In this document: in pieces, positions 45,257 through 56,692 of the stretch
Layout of the letters: every line of letters begins with the position of its first letter
Numbering within the stretch: the first letter of the stretch is position 1
Origin: Rhizoctonia solani
Lineage: Eukaryota; Basidiomycota; Agaricomycetes; Cantharellales; Ceratobasidiaceae
Assembly (NCBI RefSeq): GCF_016906535.1
Contig: NC_057373.1
Span: 2,604,001 to 2,668,000 of the forward strand
Length of the DNA: 64,000 nucleotides
Direction: 5' to 3'
The notes under the pieces: model-generated
Databases searched by the model: none
What the model saw: the letters and a program-made list of their open reading frames with translations, nothing else
Told to the model about the DNA's origin: nothing
Program-made: the position numbers and the translations under genes

Positions 45257-47404
45257 ATGCACGGAAATCAAGTTTTGGCTGCTCTGGCCAAGTACAACAC
45301 TACATGCTCCTACCTGGGTGAGCTCAAGCCAAACGGAATGTGCATTCCGATTGCTCACAAACGTTATTAGGACGCACCAAAACGGCATCGATGGCCCGTC
45401 TATCGCTCAAGGCCCGTAACTGCCCAATCATGAGCCAGGCAATTGCCGCCCGCTCCGCCGGATATGCTAGTCTTGCCGGGCGTGCTGAAGTAGATGCCAT
45501 TCACAAACAAGAAGGAGTGTACCCGGTTCCGAGCGGAGCGGTGTGCCCGCATGCTCAAGCCGGTCGCGAGGCTGCTCTCCGTGCAACTCAGCTTGCGCGC
45601 GCAAAGAGTAATCCGGCCTCTTCTCCCGCTGGCTGTCCCCACGCAGCCAAGACCGCCGCTGCTGCAGTTGCCGAGAGCACTCATTCCACCCGCTCTGGGT
45701 TCGATTACCAGGCCTTCTATGCGGCTGAACTCGAGAAGAAACACCAAGACAAGAGCTATCGCTATTTCAACAATATCAATCGTATTGCTCCCAAGTTCCC
45801 CGTCGCTCATACCGCAGTCGCATCCGAGGAAGTAGATGTCTGGTGCAGCAACGATTACCTCGGAATGAGCAAGAATCCTGTCGTGCTTGAAACCATGCAG
45901 TACGTGTATTTTCAAATTCACAAAAGTCTTCCCTTCTCACGTGTCTGATGTCACTCAGTCGTACTCTCAACCGCTATGGTGCTGGTGCCGGCGGAACACG
46001 CAACATTGCAGGCAACGGCCACTTCCACTTGGCTCTCGAAGACGAATTGGCCTCGCTTCATCGCAAGCCCGCCGCTCTCGTATTCTCCTCCTGCTATGTC
46101 GCCAACGACGCGACACTCTCGACTTTGGGTGCCAAGTTCCCAGGATGTGTTATCTTTTCCGACAAGATGAACCATGCGTCTATGATCCAAGGAATGCGTC
46201 ACTCACGTGCCGAGAAAGTTATCTTCAAGCACAATGACGTTGAGGATTTGGAGGCGAAGCTTCGCATGTATCCCAAGGAAACCCCTAAAATCATCGCATT
46301 CGAAAGTGTATACTCGATGTGCGGCAGTGTTGGTCCTATCGAGAAGATCTGCGACCTGGCCGAGGAGTACGGTGCAATCACTTTCCTCGATGAGGTATGA
46401 TCTCCCACTGCTATTTCTAGCGCCCACATGGTTGACCTTCTATAATAGGTTCATGCCGTCGGCATGTACGGCCCTCGTGGTGCCGGTGTCGCTGAACATC
46501 TCGACTTTGAGACCCACAAGAATGCTGGCCAGAACCCCAACCCCATCAAAGGAACAGTCATGGACCGCGTTGATATTATTACTGGTACACTGGGCAAGGC
46601 TTATGGTACTGTCGGAGGTTATATCGCTGGTTCGGCCGACCTGGTCGACATGGTTCGCTCCTATGCACCTGGTTTCATCTTTACCACCTCCCTGCCTCCG
46701 GCGGTTGTGGCCGGAGCTCAAGCCAGCATCGCTTACCAGATGGAGTTTATGGGCGATCGCCAGCTCCAACACCTCAACACGCGTGAGCTTAAGAAGCGTT
46801 TCAAGGCTGACGGAATCCCCGTTGTGTAAGTCTTATCGCATTTCGTTTTTATACACTCGGTCCTTATTATTTCCTCGTTAGTCCTGGCCCCTCGCACATT
46901 GTACCTGTGCTCGTGGGAGATGCTGCACTGGCCAAGGCAGCTTCCGATTCTCTTCTCATCGATCACGGCATTTACGTCCAGTCGATCAATTACCCCACAG
47001 TAGCTGTAGGCGAGGAACGCCTTCGTATTACTCCAACCCCCGGTCATACCGTTGAGCAGATGGATCGCCTGGTTTCGGCCGTGAACGAGACGTTTGACCG
47101 TCTCGGTATCAAGCGCGAGACTGAGTGGAAGGCTGTTGGTGGCCGCGCCGGCGTCGGAATGCCTGACGAGAAGGTCGTCGAACCCATCTGGAACGACAGG
47201 CAACTTGGAATCCTGGATGGTTCAAGCCCCCAAGTCTTGAGCAAGGGCATGAATCATCACGTCGGCCTGAGCGCTATGCGTATTGCTTCTGTGCGCAATG
47301 CGCACCTGCTCGGAACTCAAATTATTCCAGGCCTCAGCAAACCGAGCACTGCATTCGTCGAGTCTGCTTTGCATGCTCCCAAGCCAATCGCTGTCGGCGC
47401 CTAA
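45257..47404 (+). CDS. HEM1: 5-aminolevulinate synthase, mitochondrial
   Basis: First enzyme of heme synthesis: glycine plus succinyl-CoA to 5-aminolevulinate, in the mitochondrial matrix, PLP-dependent. Start at 45257 ([20 protein letters not shown]), with an intron joining to [20 protein letters not shown]. The N-terminal 110 residues carry three Cys-Pro heme-regulatory-type motifs ([21 protein letters not shown]). The catalytic core includes [82 protein letters not shown] and the PLP-lysine motif [19 protein letters not shown] further block is [20 protein letters not shown]. It ends APKPIAVGA, about 630 residues. Codon use favours C-ending codons, consistent with high expression. Confidence 0.97.
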
Positions 47405-48356
47405 AGTTTGATAAGCATATGGGAAAGATTATGTGGGATCGGGTTTACGATTTAGCGGTGTATTTGTTGTGTATGTTGTGGTCGGCCCCGTCAGCGACCC
47501 ACTGCTTGACTTGTCAAATAAATTCGTCGCTCTTTCGTCATACCGCGCTAGAACTGCGTGATGAAACGCCAGATCGGGGAGTGGTTACCCAAGTAATATA
47601 AATGAGGAAGAAAAGAAAGGTAGTTAGTTATCTTTACCCATCGTGTCTCTCGCAGTAACGGCCTTGATGTGTCAGAAGCGAGTTTGTCGATCAACCTACG
47701 CCTGCATTTTGCCGGTACTGCTCGATAGATAGTACCCGGTTTGTCTAGGTCGCTGGTCTGACAGGTTCTACACAGGCCGAGGCCGGCACGCAAACGTTGT
47801 TATTCGTACATAGCAATGCATCGATCAATGGTCTTAACGGATCGGGGGAGTGCTTACTTAAATCGGGAGGATGTGGCTCACAATTTGCGGCGTTGCGAGC
47901 AATGCACTCGCGATAGCCGGTCCCATGTTCATCTGTTTCCTATTGTGGGTTTTATGAACTCAATTTTGTATCCAGACAAGAGTTGGCAGGGCGCCCGTTC
48001 AACCGGACGATTGATGTCCACCAAAATTGAAATTCCTTCTCTGGACTTCAAGCATCTAGGGGGAAGGCGACACGCTCCTAGCACGCTCTTGATTATTAGG
48101 AAAAAAGGATAGCGCTCCCATCATTTTCGGCAACATCCATCCTTCGCGCTTCGATCGTTCTTTCATAAATACGGTGCTCTCTATGGGGGCTGATGGATGG
48201 TACGAGCCACGCTTCCCCCTCTCATCGTCCACCCCCACCTCCTGCCCCCTTGGTGATCTTCATACTGGAACTAGCCGGGTTCACCAAGAGGTTTTTCTCT
48301 CTCTTTAATAGCCTCCTTTTGTCACCCGTCGTGCAACTCGAGTCGTGTCTTGAATC
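47405..48356. other. Intergenic region, ALAS to membrane protein
   Basis: About 950 bp. The ORF at 47816-48112 has no recognisable motif and unfavourable composition. The last 150 bp before 48357 are C/T-rich, as in many fungal 5' leaders. No gene supported. Confidence 0.45.
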
Positions 48357-50031
48357 ATGGTGAACTGGTCGGATCCTGAAATCATTGGGAAACAGGCAGC
48401 AGCCTTTTCCCAGCTTCTTCTCGTTCTCTTAGGCCTGTACACATGGGAGGTTTTCAACAGCCTGGATTTCGACTATAGTATCATTGCCAACTGGAGAGAT
48501 TTCAAGGTGCGTGGTATTGTCCCCCCGATGCGATCCCGAGAGATCTCCTATTTAAACTTTCCTTTTTTGGTATTACCTAGTGGCCGATGGTAAGTATTTC
48601 AGTTGTTCATGGAAACACGGCTCCAACATTTTGCAGGTTGTTTACTTTGTCTGCCGGTATTCGATATGGGTTGGAGTAACTATGCTCATCGTTGCGAACA
48701 ATTTCACGCAGGAGCTTGATTGTCAGGGTGAGTGTCGAAGTCAATGGTCTGTAGTAGACATTCTGATCGACCTTGGTCTTCCTCCCCCGAATCATAGTGT
48801 TCTATACAATAACCCAGGTTAGTACTGTTCTGCCGTTTTCGTAGCGTAAGCCGACTCACTGTGTTTAAACTCAGCTGTTTGGCAACATTGCGATCGGAAC
48901 TGCTTCAGGTCTTCTCATGCTTCGAGGGTAAGTGTATTATCTCTTCAATTCACCCTCATACTCAACAAGGTCCGGATCAATCAGGATTGCGATATGGAGC
49001 CGCAATCGCTACGTCCTATTCGGTTTGCTTTTCATCGCATTGGGTCACTGGGCGATCCTCTTTCTGGGTACGAGGCCCTGAGACTAAAAAGCCGCGCGCG
49101 CGATAGCTAACAGAGGTTCTAGGAGTGATCTCTGTTCGTTCAGTTTGGGACCCACGGACGAGTGTATGCGTGGTCACTGGCACCTCGACGACCCTTTTGC
49201 GTCTGATCTATGGCTACAGTAAGTCTTATTCACCCACGACCCTATAAAACTTGGTATCGATCACCTCTTTACTGTACGTATAGCAATGGCTTTTGATTTG
49301 ACTGTACTTGTTGTATCTACCGCTGGCCTGCTGCGCTCGGGCGGCTGGCAGGGCTCCGACTTGTGGAAGCTTCTGTTCCGGGACGGCATTGTCTATTTTG
49401 TTGTGGCTTTTGTTGGAAATAGTATTGCAGCTGTAAGTTGGTTGTTCCGGTCTATTCTTTCGATTGATTGAATCATCTCCTGCAGGTATTCACGATATTG
49501 CATTTGAATGCTGCGTAAGTCATTCAACCCCCCACATCTCAACCCCTGGCTGACAAGCCCTTGAATAGCATGGATATCATGTTCACTGTTCCGGCGGCTG
49601 TGTTTAGCACAGTCGTTGCGTGCCGAGCTGTTCGACGTCTTTCTGAGTGGGCGCGCCAGGATGTGTATATCCAGTCCGTGTTCGATCGATGGCTCCAATG
49701 ATCATAGGCTTACCTGTTTACGTCGCAGCTCGCGTTCACGAAGCATTCAGAATAGTTCCGGAGCCAATGCAAACAAGCGAGAGCACCAAAAGCCCGCTGT
49801 GCAGATCACAATGGAGACCTACACGGCGTATGTGAACCATTCATTTCAGCTGTCAAAAACTTGGAGCTGACAAATGATACCAGTCAAAGAGAGGATGATT
49901 TCTACCACGTGGAGAGACCTGGTGCTCGATCTGCCATTGCAAGGGTTGACTTGGAGGCGCCTGATCACTCCGACGACGAGGGCACAACCCACAAGAGCAT
50001 GTCTCAAAAAGACTTGACCTCACCATTCTGA
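48357..50031 (+). CDS. Multi-pass membrane protein, uncharacterised Agaricomycete family
   Basis: No function known to me. It starts MVNWSDPEIIGKQAAAFSQL. About seven hydrophobic helices can be read: FSQLLLVLLGLYTWEVF, VVYFVCRYSIWVGVTMLIVA, LFGNIAIGTASGLLML, YVLFGLLFIALGHWAILFLG, the MAFDLTVLVVSTAGLL stretch, GIVYFVVAFVGNSIAAVF and LNAAMDIMFTVPAAVFSTVV. A nine-base exon (48581-48589, TGGCCGATG) gives Trp-Pro-Met and links NWRDFK to VVYFVCRY. After the last helix comes CRAVRRLSEWARQDVYIQ and a hydrophilic tail ending KSMSQKDLTSPF. About 370 residues, about ten introns. The seven-helix layout resembles receptor-like proteins common in mushroom-forming fungi, which is only a resemblance. Confidence 0.82.
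48581..48589 (+). other. Nine-nucleotide exon in the membrane protein gene
   Basis: TGGCCGATG between TACCTAG and GTAAGT; introns 48507-48580 and 48590-48636. In phase, it adds Trp-Pro-Met at the start of a membrane helix. Confidence 0.8.
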
Positions 50032-50353
50032 TGGACGCTCGTGGCTCGTATTTTTCCATTTCTCTTTTCTTTATCGTTATATGTTGTGTATTATATTACT
50101 CGCTTTGCAGCTTTGCTTACTCGTTTTCGCCCACTAAATTGCCTTCTTGCCAGTTTATACACATTCGTTCTTCCTTTGGCTCACTTGAAATCGGACATGA
50201 CATCTACGATTCAAACAATGTAATATACATCATTGCACACATTGAATCTAGATAAATCAACAAGAAGCGAGAGACTAGAGCACGTTTGTCCAAGTTGTCA
50301 AGGCATAGCGAAGAGCGCTCCGGCCTCTGGCTTTGCGAAGCGTCTACCGGTAC

Positions 50354-52869
50354 CTACTTGTATAATCCCCGTAATTGACGTTCGACCTCTTCGGCACTAA
50401 GTTTGATGTCTATTCGCTTAAATTAGCATGAATTGAAATCTAGGCTAGGAGTTGAATTGTGCACGTACATTTTGAAGGGTCTGCAATAAACGAATGAATG
50501 ATATGCAGTCGATCGACAGGTCATTTGAAGGAATCATGTCAAAAAATTACTTACTCTTGCTGAATTCCTTGTCCCTGTGTTTTTGCGTGAACCGTTGTAG
50601 CGCAGGTATAACCAATCGCACCAGCTCTTCTTGGATCTTCTCTCTCCCTTCATCATCATCTGCCAAAACTCGGGCGTAACGGTGCCTCTCTGCAATCTCT
50701 TCTAGAGCTTCGTAGAATCTTGCAAATTTATCCTTGATCCCTGCCTTCTTGTCCTTTGCATCGTCAGTTAGACAGCTCAATAGTGTTGTAAAGTTGGTGT
50801 CAAAGTATGCAGCCTATGTCTAAAATGTCAATTGATTGCCCCGCATCGGTGTGTGTGGAGCAACTATGACTATCAGAAGGGGATTGAGCACACCCACCTT
50901 TGAACTTCGGTAACTAGAGTTCAGTACATCCTGTGTCGGAGCTGAAAGTAATGCATCAACATTTGTCCGGGGCGCGAGGAGTACCCGGTCTCGGAGATAG
51001 CTGATATTATTCAGCACAAAGATGGAGGTCAATGCTGGCCTCTTCAGGAACCGAGATATAGTGTTAACTGTGGAAATTACAGTGGAGATGATATCGACTT
51101 TTTGGCACGCTGGGGTTAAATTCGGCTCGATAAAATAATATAGGAAATGTCTCACAAGTAAAGTGTTCAAGGATCACCTGTTCTGGGTCGGTTGACTCCT
51201 CAACCCTGGGTTTCGACCCAGGGATCGTACCTTCGCCCATGCGCCAGTTGCCGTCACCCAATGTGATGAGCATTGAGCTCATTGCATCAGCGACATCAGG
51301 GATCTGCTCAAGGTAATTCGTAGCCTAGAGTTGTGTCAACTTTTCGGGACATCAGATGGTTGGCGCAGAAAGTGGCTATACCATGACTGTCACATCCGCG
51401 ATGCCTGTGCCGATTTCTCCTCGACCAGGGGCAGCAGTAGGAGGCGACATTGCTGGGGTTTTGATCTCGAGTAGGAGTTCTGGGAAGCTACGAATGCATA
51501 CTCCCTTCAACGAATGGATCCCTGTACTAAGGTCATTGTCCTTCCTTCCTGTACGTCGTAGCATTATATCCGTGTAACGATCTTGTGACTGGGATAAAGA
51601 TGAGTAGATTGCTAATGCCATAAAGATATTGCTTTGGAGGCTTTTCTTGACCAAAGAGCTTAGAGTTGAGAGAGACGATGAGAATACAGAAACCAGAGGT
51701 CGGGTAATGATCTCAAATGAATCCTTGATAAAGTCTCGGCCAGGTAGCAATGCACACTTCTGTAATGTCTTGTATTCTGCCTATGTACAGTAGGTTTGGA
51801 AAGGGTCAAAATTTGAGAATAACGTTAGGGTCATGAACTCACATCGGCCAAGATCAACAACCCTTCCACCCATATCCCAAATTCGCGTCCGATTGCTATC
51901 CGGTCCGTGCCAGTATCGGCGGCAGCTAGAATCCGTCTCACACCACCATCCACGGCCTTCTTACACCACTGGCTACGCATATCTGCATATCCTGCCTGGG
52001 CTTCCTGTATCACCGCTAGGATCGCGGCGGCACCTGGGTGTGAAGGATGAGTAGTCGGGGTTGGTGATTTGCGTAATGCATCCACAACTGGGCCTAACTT
52101 GGTCATGGTATTCTCATCGAGTGTTGGGAGAGCATCTGGAGATTGTAGATAGTTTGTAGGGTCAACGGCTGGTCGTGATGTGGCCTCTGCAACAATCTTG
52201 GTGTATAGTTGGCATAGTTTCTTTGCCCCCGTCTCCACCAGACGCGACTAGAGTTGAGAGCTTCACCACACAACCTAAAGATTCGCCATATTACAATGCT
52301 TACCGTTTCTTTAGAGCGTGGGTCGCCGCTCTGAAATGCTATATTTGCGTTCAACCGTTCTAGAGCATCGACATACAAGTGAAGCTGACCCGACTTGGGC
52401 CTAAAAGCCCATCTCAGATTTGCACGTCTCTCGCACTAGATCACTCACCCTTTGAGAACTAGATTTTCTTCTGCGACCACATCTTGCTTTTGGCTTGCCA
52501 TCGAATTGATGGACTCCATAGTACGATCAATGTCTGCCCTTCTACATTAGTTCTTCCCTGACCCTGACACAACAAGCTCAGCCTACTTGTCGCGAGTCGC
52601 GTCAGCGATTGTGTTGCACTATGAAGTGGTCTGATAGTCTTCTCTAGTTTGACAAGACGCGAATCAAACTTGGCTAGAATACCTGTGAGGGTTCCCTTCA
52701 GTCGTGAGTGGAAGGAGCCATATCTATTTCACTAACCAGTCATTTGCCTAGAAATATCTGAGGTCTTTTTCAAGTGTTGCTCAAGCTTTTGAGATTTATT
52801 TAAGATACAAATGTGCAGTTGGTCAAATAGCAAACATACCAACTCAATGTCTGCCATTTCGTCCTCCAT
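50354..52869 (-). CDS. EXO70: Exocyst subunit EXO70
   Basis: Membrane-binding subunit of the exocyst, which tethers secretory vesicles at sites of growth. Start MEDEMADIEL, spliced to LEQHLKKTSDISRQMTG, then ILAKFDSRLVKLEKTIRPLH and SATQSLTRLAT; this N-terminal coiled coil is typical. Middle: KLCQLYTKIVAEATSRPAVD, NTMTKLGPVVDALRKSPTP and DRIAIGREFGIWVEGLLILA. The C-terminal helical bundle includes ISYLRDRVLLAPRTNVDALL and KDKFARFYEALEEIAERHRY, and the end reads KLSAEEVERQLRGLYK. About 620 residues, many short introns. The C-terminal helix normally binds phosphoinositides. The assignment rests on several blocks in the right order. Confidence 0.88.
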
Positions 52870-53217
52870 TGTTCACGCGTGTATGTATCTGGGTTATTAT
52901 TAGTCTAAACTTTCTCGGGATAATATGTTAGTATTCTCCAAAAGAGAACTCTCAGTTGCAAGCAATAGATTTGGATTTCCTTCGGTCGTGGTGGTCAAGT
53001 GAGCGTTTCGTTTCCAAACGCAATTACCAGATTCGAATTAATTAGATAGCGATTGATCGGGTTGAGATTGTCACCGAAGCATCCCAGGCTAACCACCACA
53101 CGCAGGTCGTTCTGAGTCCTTTGATCGAGGCTTCTGTTTGCTACGTATAGATGGAAATTGATTCTTAGACGTGTTTCGACATCGCGATACATTCTACGTG
53201 ATATTATCAATACCTTT
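52870..53217. promoter_or_regulatory. Divergent region between EXO70 and first MAK32-like gene
   Basis: About 350 bp between divergent starts; no convincing coding content or clear TATA box. Confidence 0.35.
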
Positions 53218-54577
53218 ATGCCAAAGCACCTTGTATCTCTTGGACTTTTTATCTTGGACGAGTTTGACTTCTTGGATGCAACAGGGAAGCCTACAGGGAA
53301 AATAATTCCTGTTCAAGTAGGCTTGTATTTCACGGAAATATCTATGAAGGTTGATGTTCACCGACGATGACATACATTCATAGATCGGAGGCGGCACTTA
53401 CACGGCTATCGGCGCCCGTATATGGTATGGCAAAGTATTCTTTTCATAACGCGAATCCAAATGACATTTGCCTTTAAGGCTACCTGCTTCAAAAATTGGC
53501 CAGATTGTAGACCGTGGATTCGACTTTCCGCCCACAGTCCAGCAGGAGTTGAATCACTATGGCTTAGATATGTGGCACTTTCGTGACCAGCCCAATAACA
53601 AAACAACTAGAGCGGTAAATCGATATACGGGAGATACAAGAGAGTGAGCGGTTCATCATACGTGGTCCTTACTTCAATTATATTCCGTTTGTTTCAGATT
53701 CATATATCTTACTCCTCGGATCCGACTCACGCCCAAGGATTTAATCGGAACGCCACTTGAATCACCCAGCCAGATTCACTTTGTCTGCTCGCCAGCTCGG
53801 GCGTCTCAGATAATGCGGGATGTAGATCAATACGGCATAGAGGGCTGGAAGCCGTTTACGATCTACGAGCCGATTCCCGTAAGCCTTTTATACACTCCGC
53901 CCTCACATTACTTCCTACCCATCGTTTTAATGATATAGGCCTCATGCATCCCCGAAGAGCTACCATCATTGAGAAAGATTCTTCATCAAATAGATATCCT
54001 CAGCCCAAATGCAGAGGAAGCATTAGGATTCCTTTCTATTAACAAGTCTGGAATCAATGATCCAGGAGTAATTGAGCTCGCAGCAGCTCGGTTCTTGTCT
54101 TTTGGAATTAGTAGAGATGCTTCCGGCTATGTGGTTATTCGTTGTGGTGCCATGGGTGCATATGGCGCCACATTAGAAGCGGGGACAGTCAAGGGCTGGT
54201 GGACACCGGCGTATTGGACTCCTGAAGACAAAGATGCGGTGGTAGATGTTACTGGTAAGGTCAACTATCTTGAAAGCAACACATCTCTTAAGGACTCCTA
54301 TGCTAGGTGCTGGGAATGCATTTTTGGGAGGACTCTCAGCGGGGCTTTATTTGACGAATGGGGACGTTCGCGAAGGTAGAGAGAGCACAATGAGATACTC
54401 GTATATGCTGAGAACGTGCTCCATTTAGCCATGCTTTACGCAACGATATCCGCTGGATATACTATACAGCAGGTCGGTCTCCCCCGTGTCGAATACAGAG
54501 CTCCAGAGGGAGAAGAATTCTGGAACAGAGATAGTCCGAAAGAGAGACTTGCACTCCTCAAGCATAGGTCTGCGTAG
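53218..54577 (+). CDS. MAK32-like pfkB-family protein, copy A
   Basis: Ribokinase-fold protein like yeast Mak32, needed there for maintenance of the L-A double-stranded RNA virus by an unknown mechanism. Start MPKHLVSLGLFILDEFDFLD. Splicing gives IGGGTYTAIGARIW, LPASKIGQIVDRGFDFPPTV, MWHFRDQPNNKTTRAVNRYT, LTPRIRLTPKDLIGTPLE, RKILHQIDILSPNAEEALGF and VVIRCGAMGAYGA. An intron (about 51 nt) then joins VVDVTG to AGNAFLGGLSAGLYLTNGDV, followed by another to AMLYATISAGYTIQQVGLP. It ends ALLKHRSA at 54577, about 345 residues. Without the intron the frame seems to break, but it does not. The pfkB catalytic Asp is Asn (GAGN). The N-terminal glycine run is one residue shorter than in copy B. Confidence 0.85.
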
Positions 54578-55155
54578 TAACTCCCCCCTCCCCCTCCCCC
54601 TCCCCCTCCCCCGGGAAGGTAAGCTTTTGAAGATCATTGAAAAAGATACGCGAGGATTGATCATTGAAGCGTCTCCTCTCACTTCAAGCGAACACATTAG
54701 AGTACGCGCCATTATTTCTTAATAGAGTTTATAGGTTTGCGGCTGGAAAGGAGCCCTCGCAAGCTGATAGAGATCGTAAAATGAACAAACCAGTGTGGGA
54801 GAGCGGCCCCGAACTATACTGATTGATTCGGAGTAAATTATGGTAAATTTGGTTGTTCAAAGTCGCATGCCCATCTATATGCGGTCATGAAGCCAACTAG
54901 TAACACAAATCAATAATGAATAAACGTGAGACACATGGACCGGCTGGGTGGAAGCTAACGCCGATTGTTTGGATAACGTTACCTCGAGTGCACCAATTTA
55001 TCCCAATGAAGGGACATGTACAATGTAGACAATTTGGGGCACGCTGCTGAGTCTATTGTGGTCAAATAACCAATCAAATTGTGGAAGCGTCCTGGAATCC
55101 CCTACTATCTCCACTACATCGCAGCGACCTTGTCACCAGCCTGGGCTCGTTTACA
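54578..55155. other. Spacer between the MAK32-like copies
   Basis: About 580 bp. It begins with the C/T microsatellite listed separately. The rest shows no coding frame or repeat, and holds the copy A 3' UTR and copy B promoter. Confidence 0.4.
54581..54612. repeat. (CCCCCT)n microsatellite
   Basis: About five hexamer units of CTCCCC type directly after the stop codon of copy A. Simple tandem repeat, likely length-variable. Confidence 0.9.
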
Positions 55156-56526
55156 ATGCCCAAACAGTTCGTATCCCTCGGGCTTTTCATACTAGACGAA
55201 TTTGAGTTCCTGGATGCGACAGGGGAACCCACCGGAAAGATACTTCCTACTCAAGTAAGCTCAATATTTCACTCAAAATCGTGAGCCCGTGAGACCGTGA
55301 GACAAACGTGGGTCGTACAATCACACAGGTCGGAGGAGGAGGCACTTATGCAGCTGTCGGCGCACGAATATGGTATTTTGAAGATTTCTAAAGTAGTCTG
55401 GATCTGATTTGAATAAGTACTCAAGGCTACCTGCTTCTGAAATCGGCCAGATCGTAGATCGCGGCTTCGACTTTCCTGCTGCGGTCCAGCGGGAGTTGGA
55501 TCACTATGGACCGGATATGTGGCATTTTCGTGACCAATCCGAAAATAAAACAACCAGAGCGGTGAACAGATACACGGGGGAATTAAGAGAGTAAGTCGTG
55601 CGCTGTATGGGATCTTTATCGAGGTATTGTACTCATTGCTCTAGTTTCGAATACCTCACTCCCCGAATCCGACTTACACCCAAGGATTTAGCTGGAACGC
55701 CGTTAGAATCCCCCCGTCAGATCCATTTTGTCTGTTCTCCCACTCGAGCATATCAAATAATGCAGGATGCCGATACGTACGGCGTAAAGGATTGGAAGCC
55801 GTTTGTCATCTATGAGCCCATCCCCGTAAGTTTCCTTCTCCACGTGGATCCAAGGATTGTTTCTGACTGGCCTAATAGTTCCGCTGCGTTCCTGAAGAAC
55901 TGCCTGCGTTGAGGCAGATCCTTCACCGGGTCGACATCCTGAGCCCAAATGCCGAGGAAGCATTAGGGCTGCTTTCGATCGACAAGGCTGGGGCATATGA
56001 TTATTCGGTTATTGAGTATGCAGCGGCTCGTCTTTTGTCCTTTGGAGTCGGGAAAGATGCTTCTGGGCATGTAATTATTCGATGCGGTGCTATGGGTGCG
56101 TATGCTGCTAAGAGAGAGGGAGGTATTGTCAGGGGCTGGTGGACACCTGCATATTGGGGACCTGAAGATAAAGGTGCGGTGGTAGATGTTACCGGTAAGA
56201 TTAATCATTTTGGGCATGACGGAACTCCTACCGGAACTTTTGTTCCAGGCGCCGGGAATGCGTTTTTAGGCGGGCTTTCGGCTGGACTCAGTTTGACGAA
56301 TGGGGATGTTCGCGAAGGTAAGAACACCATAATAGGATATTCTCGTATAGTGACAAAAGCACACGCAGCTATCTTGTATGCAACAGTATCTGCCGGGTAT
56401 ACAATACAGCAACTCGGTCTTCCTCGTGTAGAATATAAGGATTCAGGGACGGTGGAGCTCTGGAACGGAGATAGACCAAAAGAGCGACTCGCATTTCTCA
56501 GATATCGGTGCGCGGACTTGAAGTGA
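55156..56526 (+). CDS. MAK32-like pfkB-family protein, copy B
   Basis: Tandem paralogue of copy A with the same intron plan. Start MPKQFVSLGLFILDEFEFLD. After intron 1 comes VGGGGTYAAVGARIW, then LPASEIGQIVDRGFDFPAAV, MWHFRDQSENKTTRAVNRYT, LTPRIRLTPKDLAGTPLESP, RQILHRVDILSPNAEEALGL and HVIIRCGAMGAYAAKREGG. The intron between VVDVTG and AGNAFLGGLSAGLSLTNGDV is 53 nt and stays open in frame, so an unspliced read also looks coding. It ends LAFLRYRCADLK, about 350 residues. The usual catalytic Asp of the pfkB GAGD motif is Asn here too. By eye copies A and B agree at most positions. Biochemical role unknown. Confidence 0.88.
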
Positions 56527-56692
56527 AGGTCAAGTAATGATAGCAATAGAGAATACATACAAATTACAGGATAGGATGACTGTGCCGAAATTAACATCAC
56601 TCGCCAATTACTTCAAATGTGCCAAAATTACTCCGTTGAACAATAGGTAGACGATTTCACAGCGTAGCCGAGTAAACCACGACCATATGCAT

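Noticed and set aside
47816..48112. 98-codon ORF between ALAS and the membrane protein
   Set aside because: No homology signal, no plausible introns or motif; likely chance.
51181..51240. Hairpin-like CCCTGGGTTTCGACCCAGGG
   Set aside because: Lies in an EXO70 coding exon and is explained by the protein frame.
53969..54379. Apparent frameshift or early stop in MAK32-like copy A
   Set aside because: The frame breaks only if an intron of about 51 nt (GTAAGG to GCTAG) is missed. Splicing restores VDVTGAGNAFLGG and the rest of the protein.
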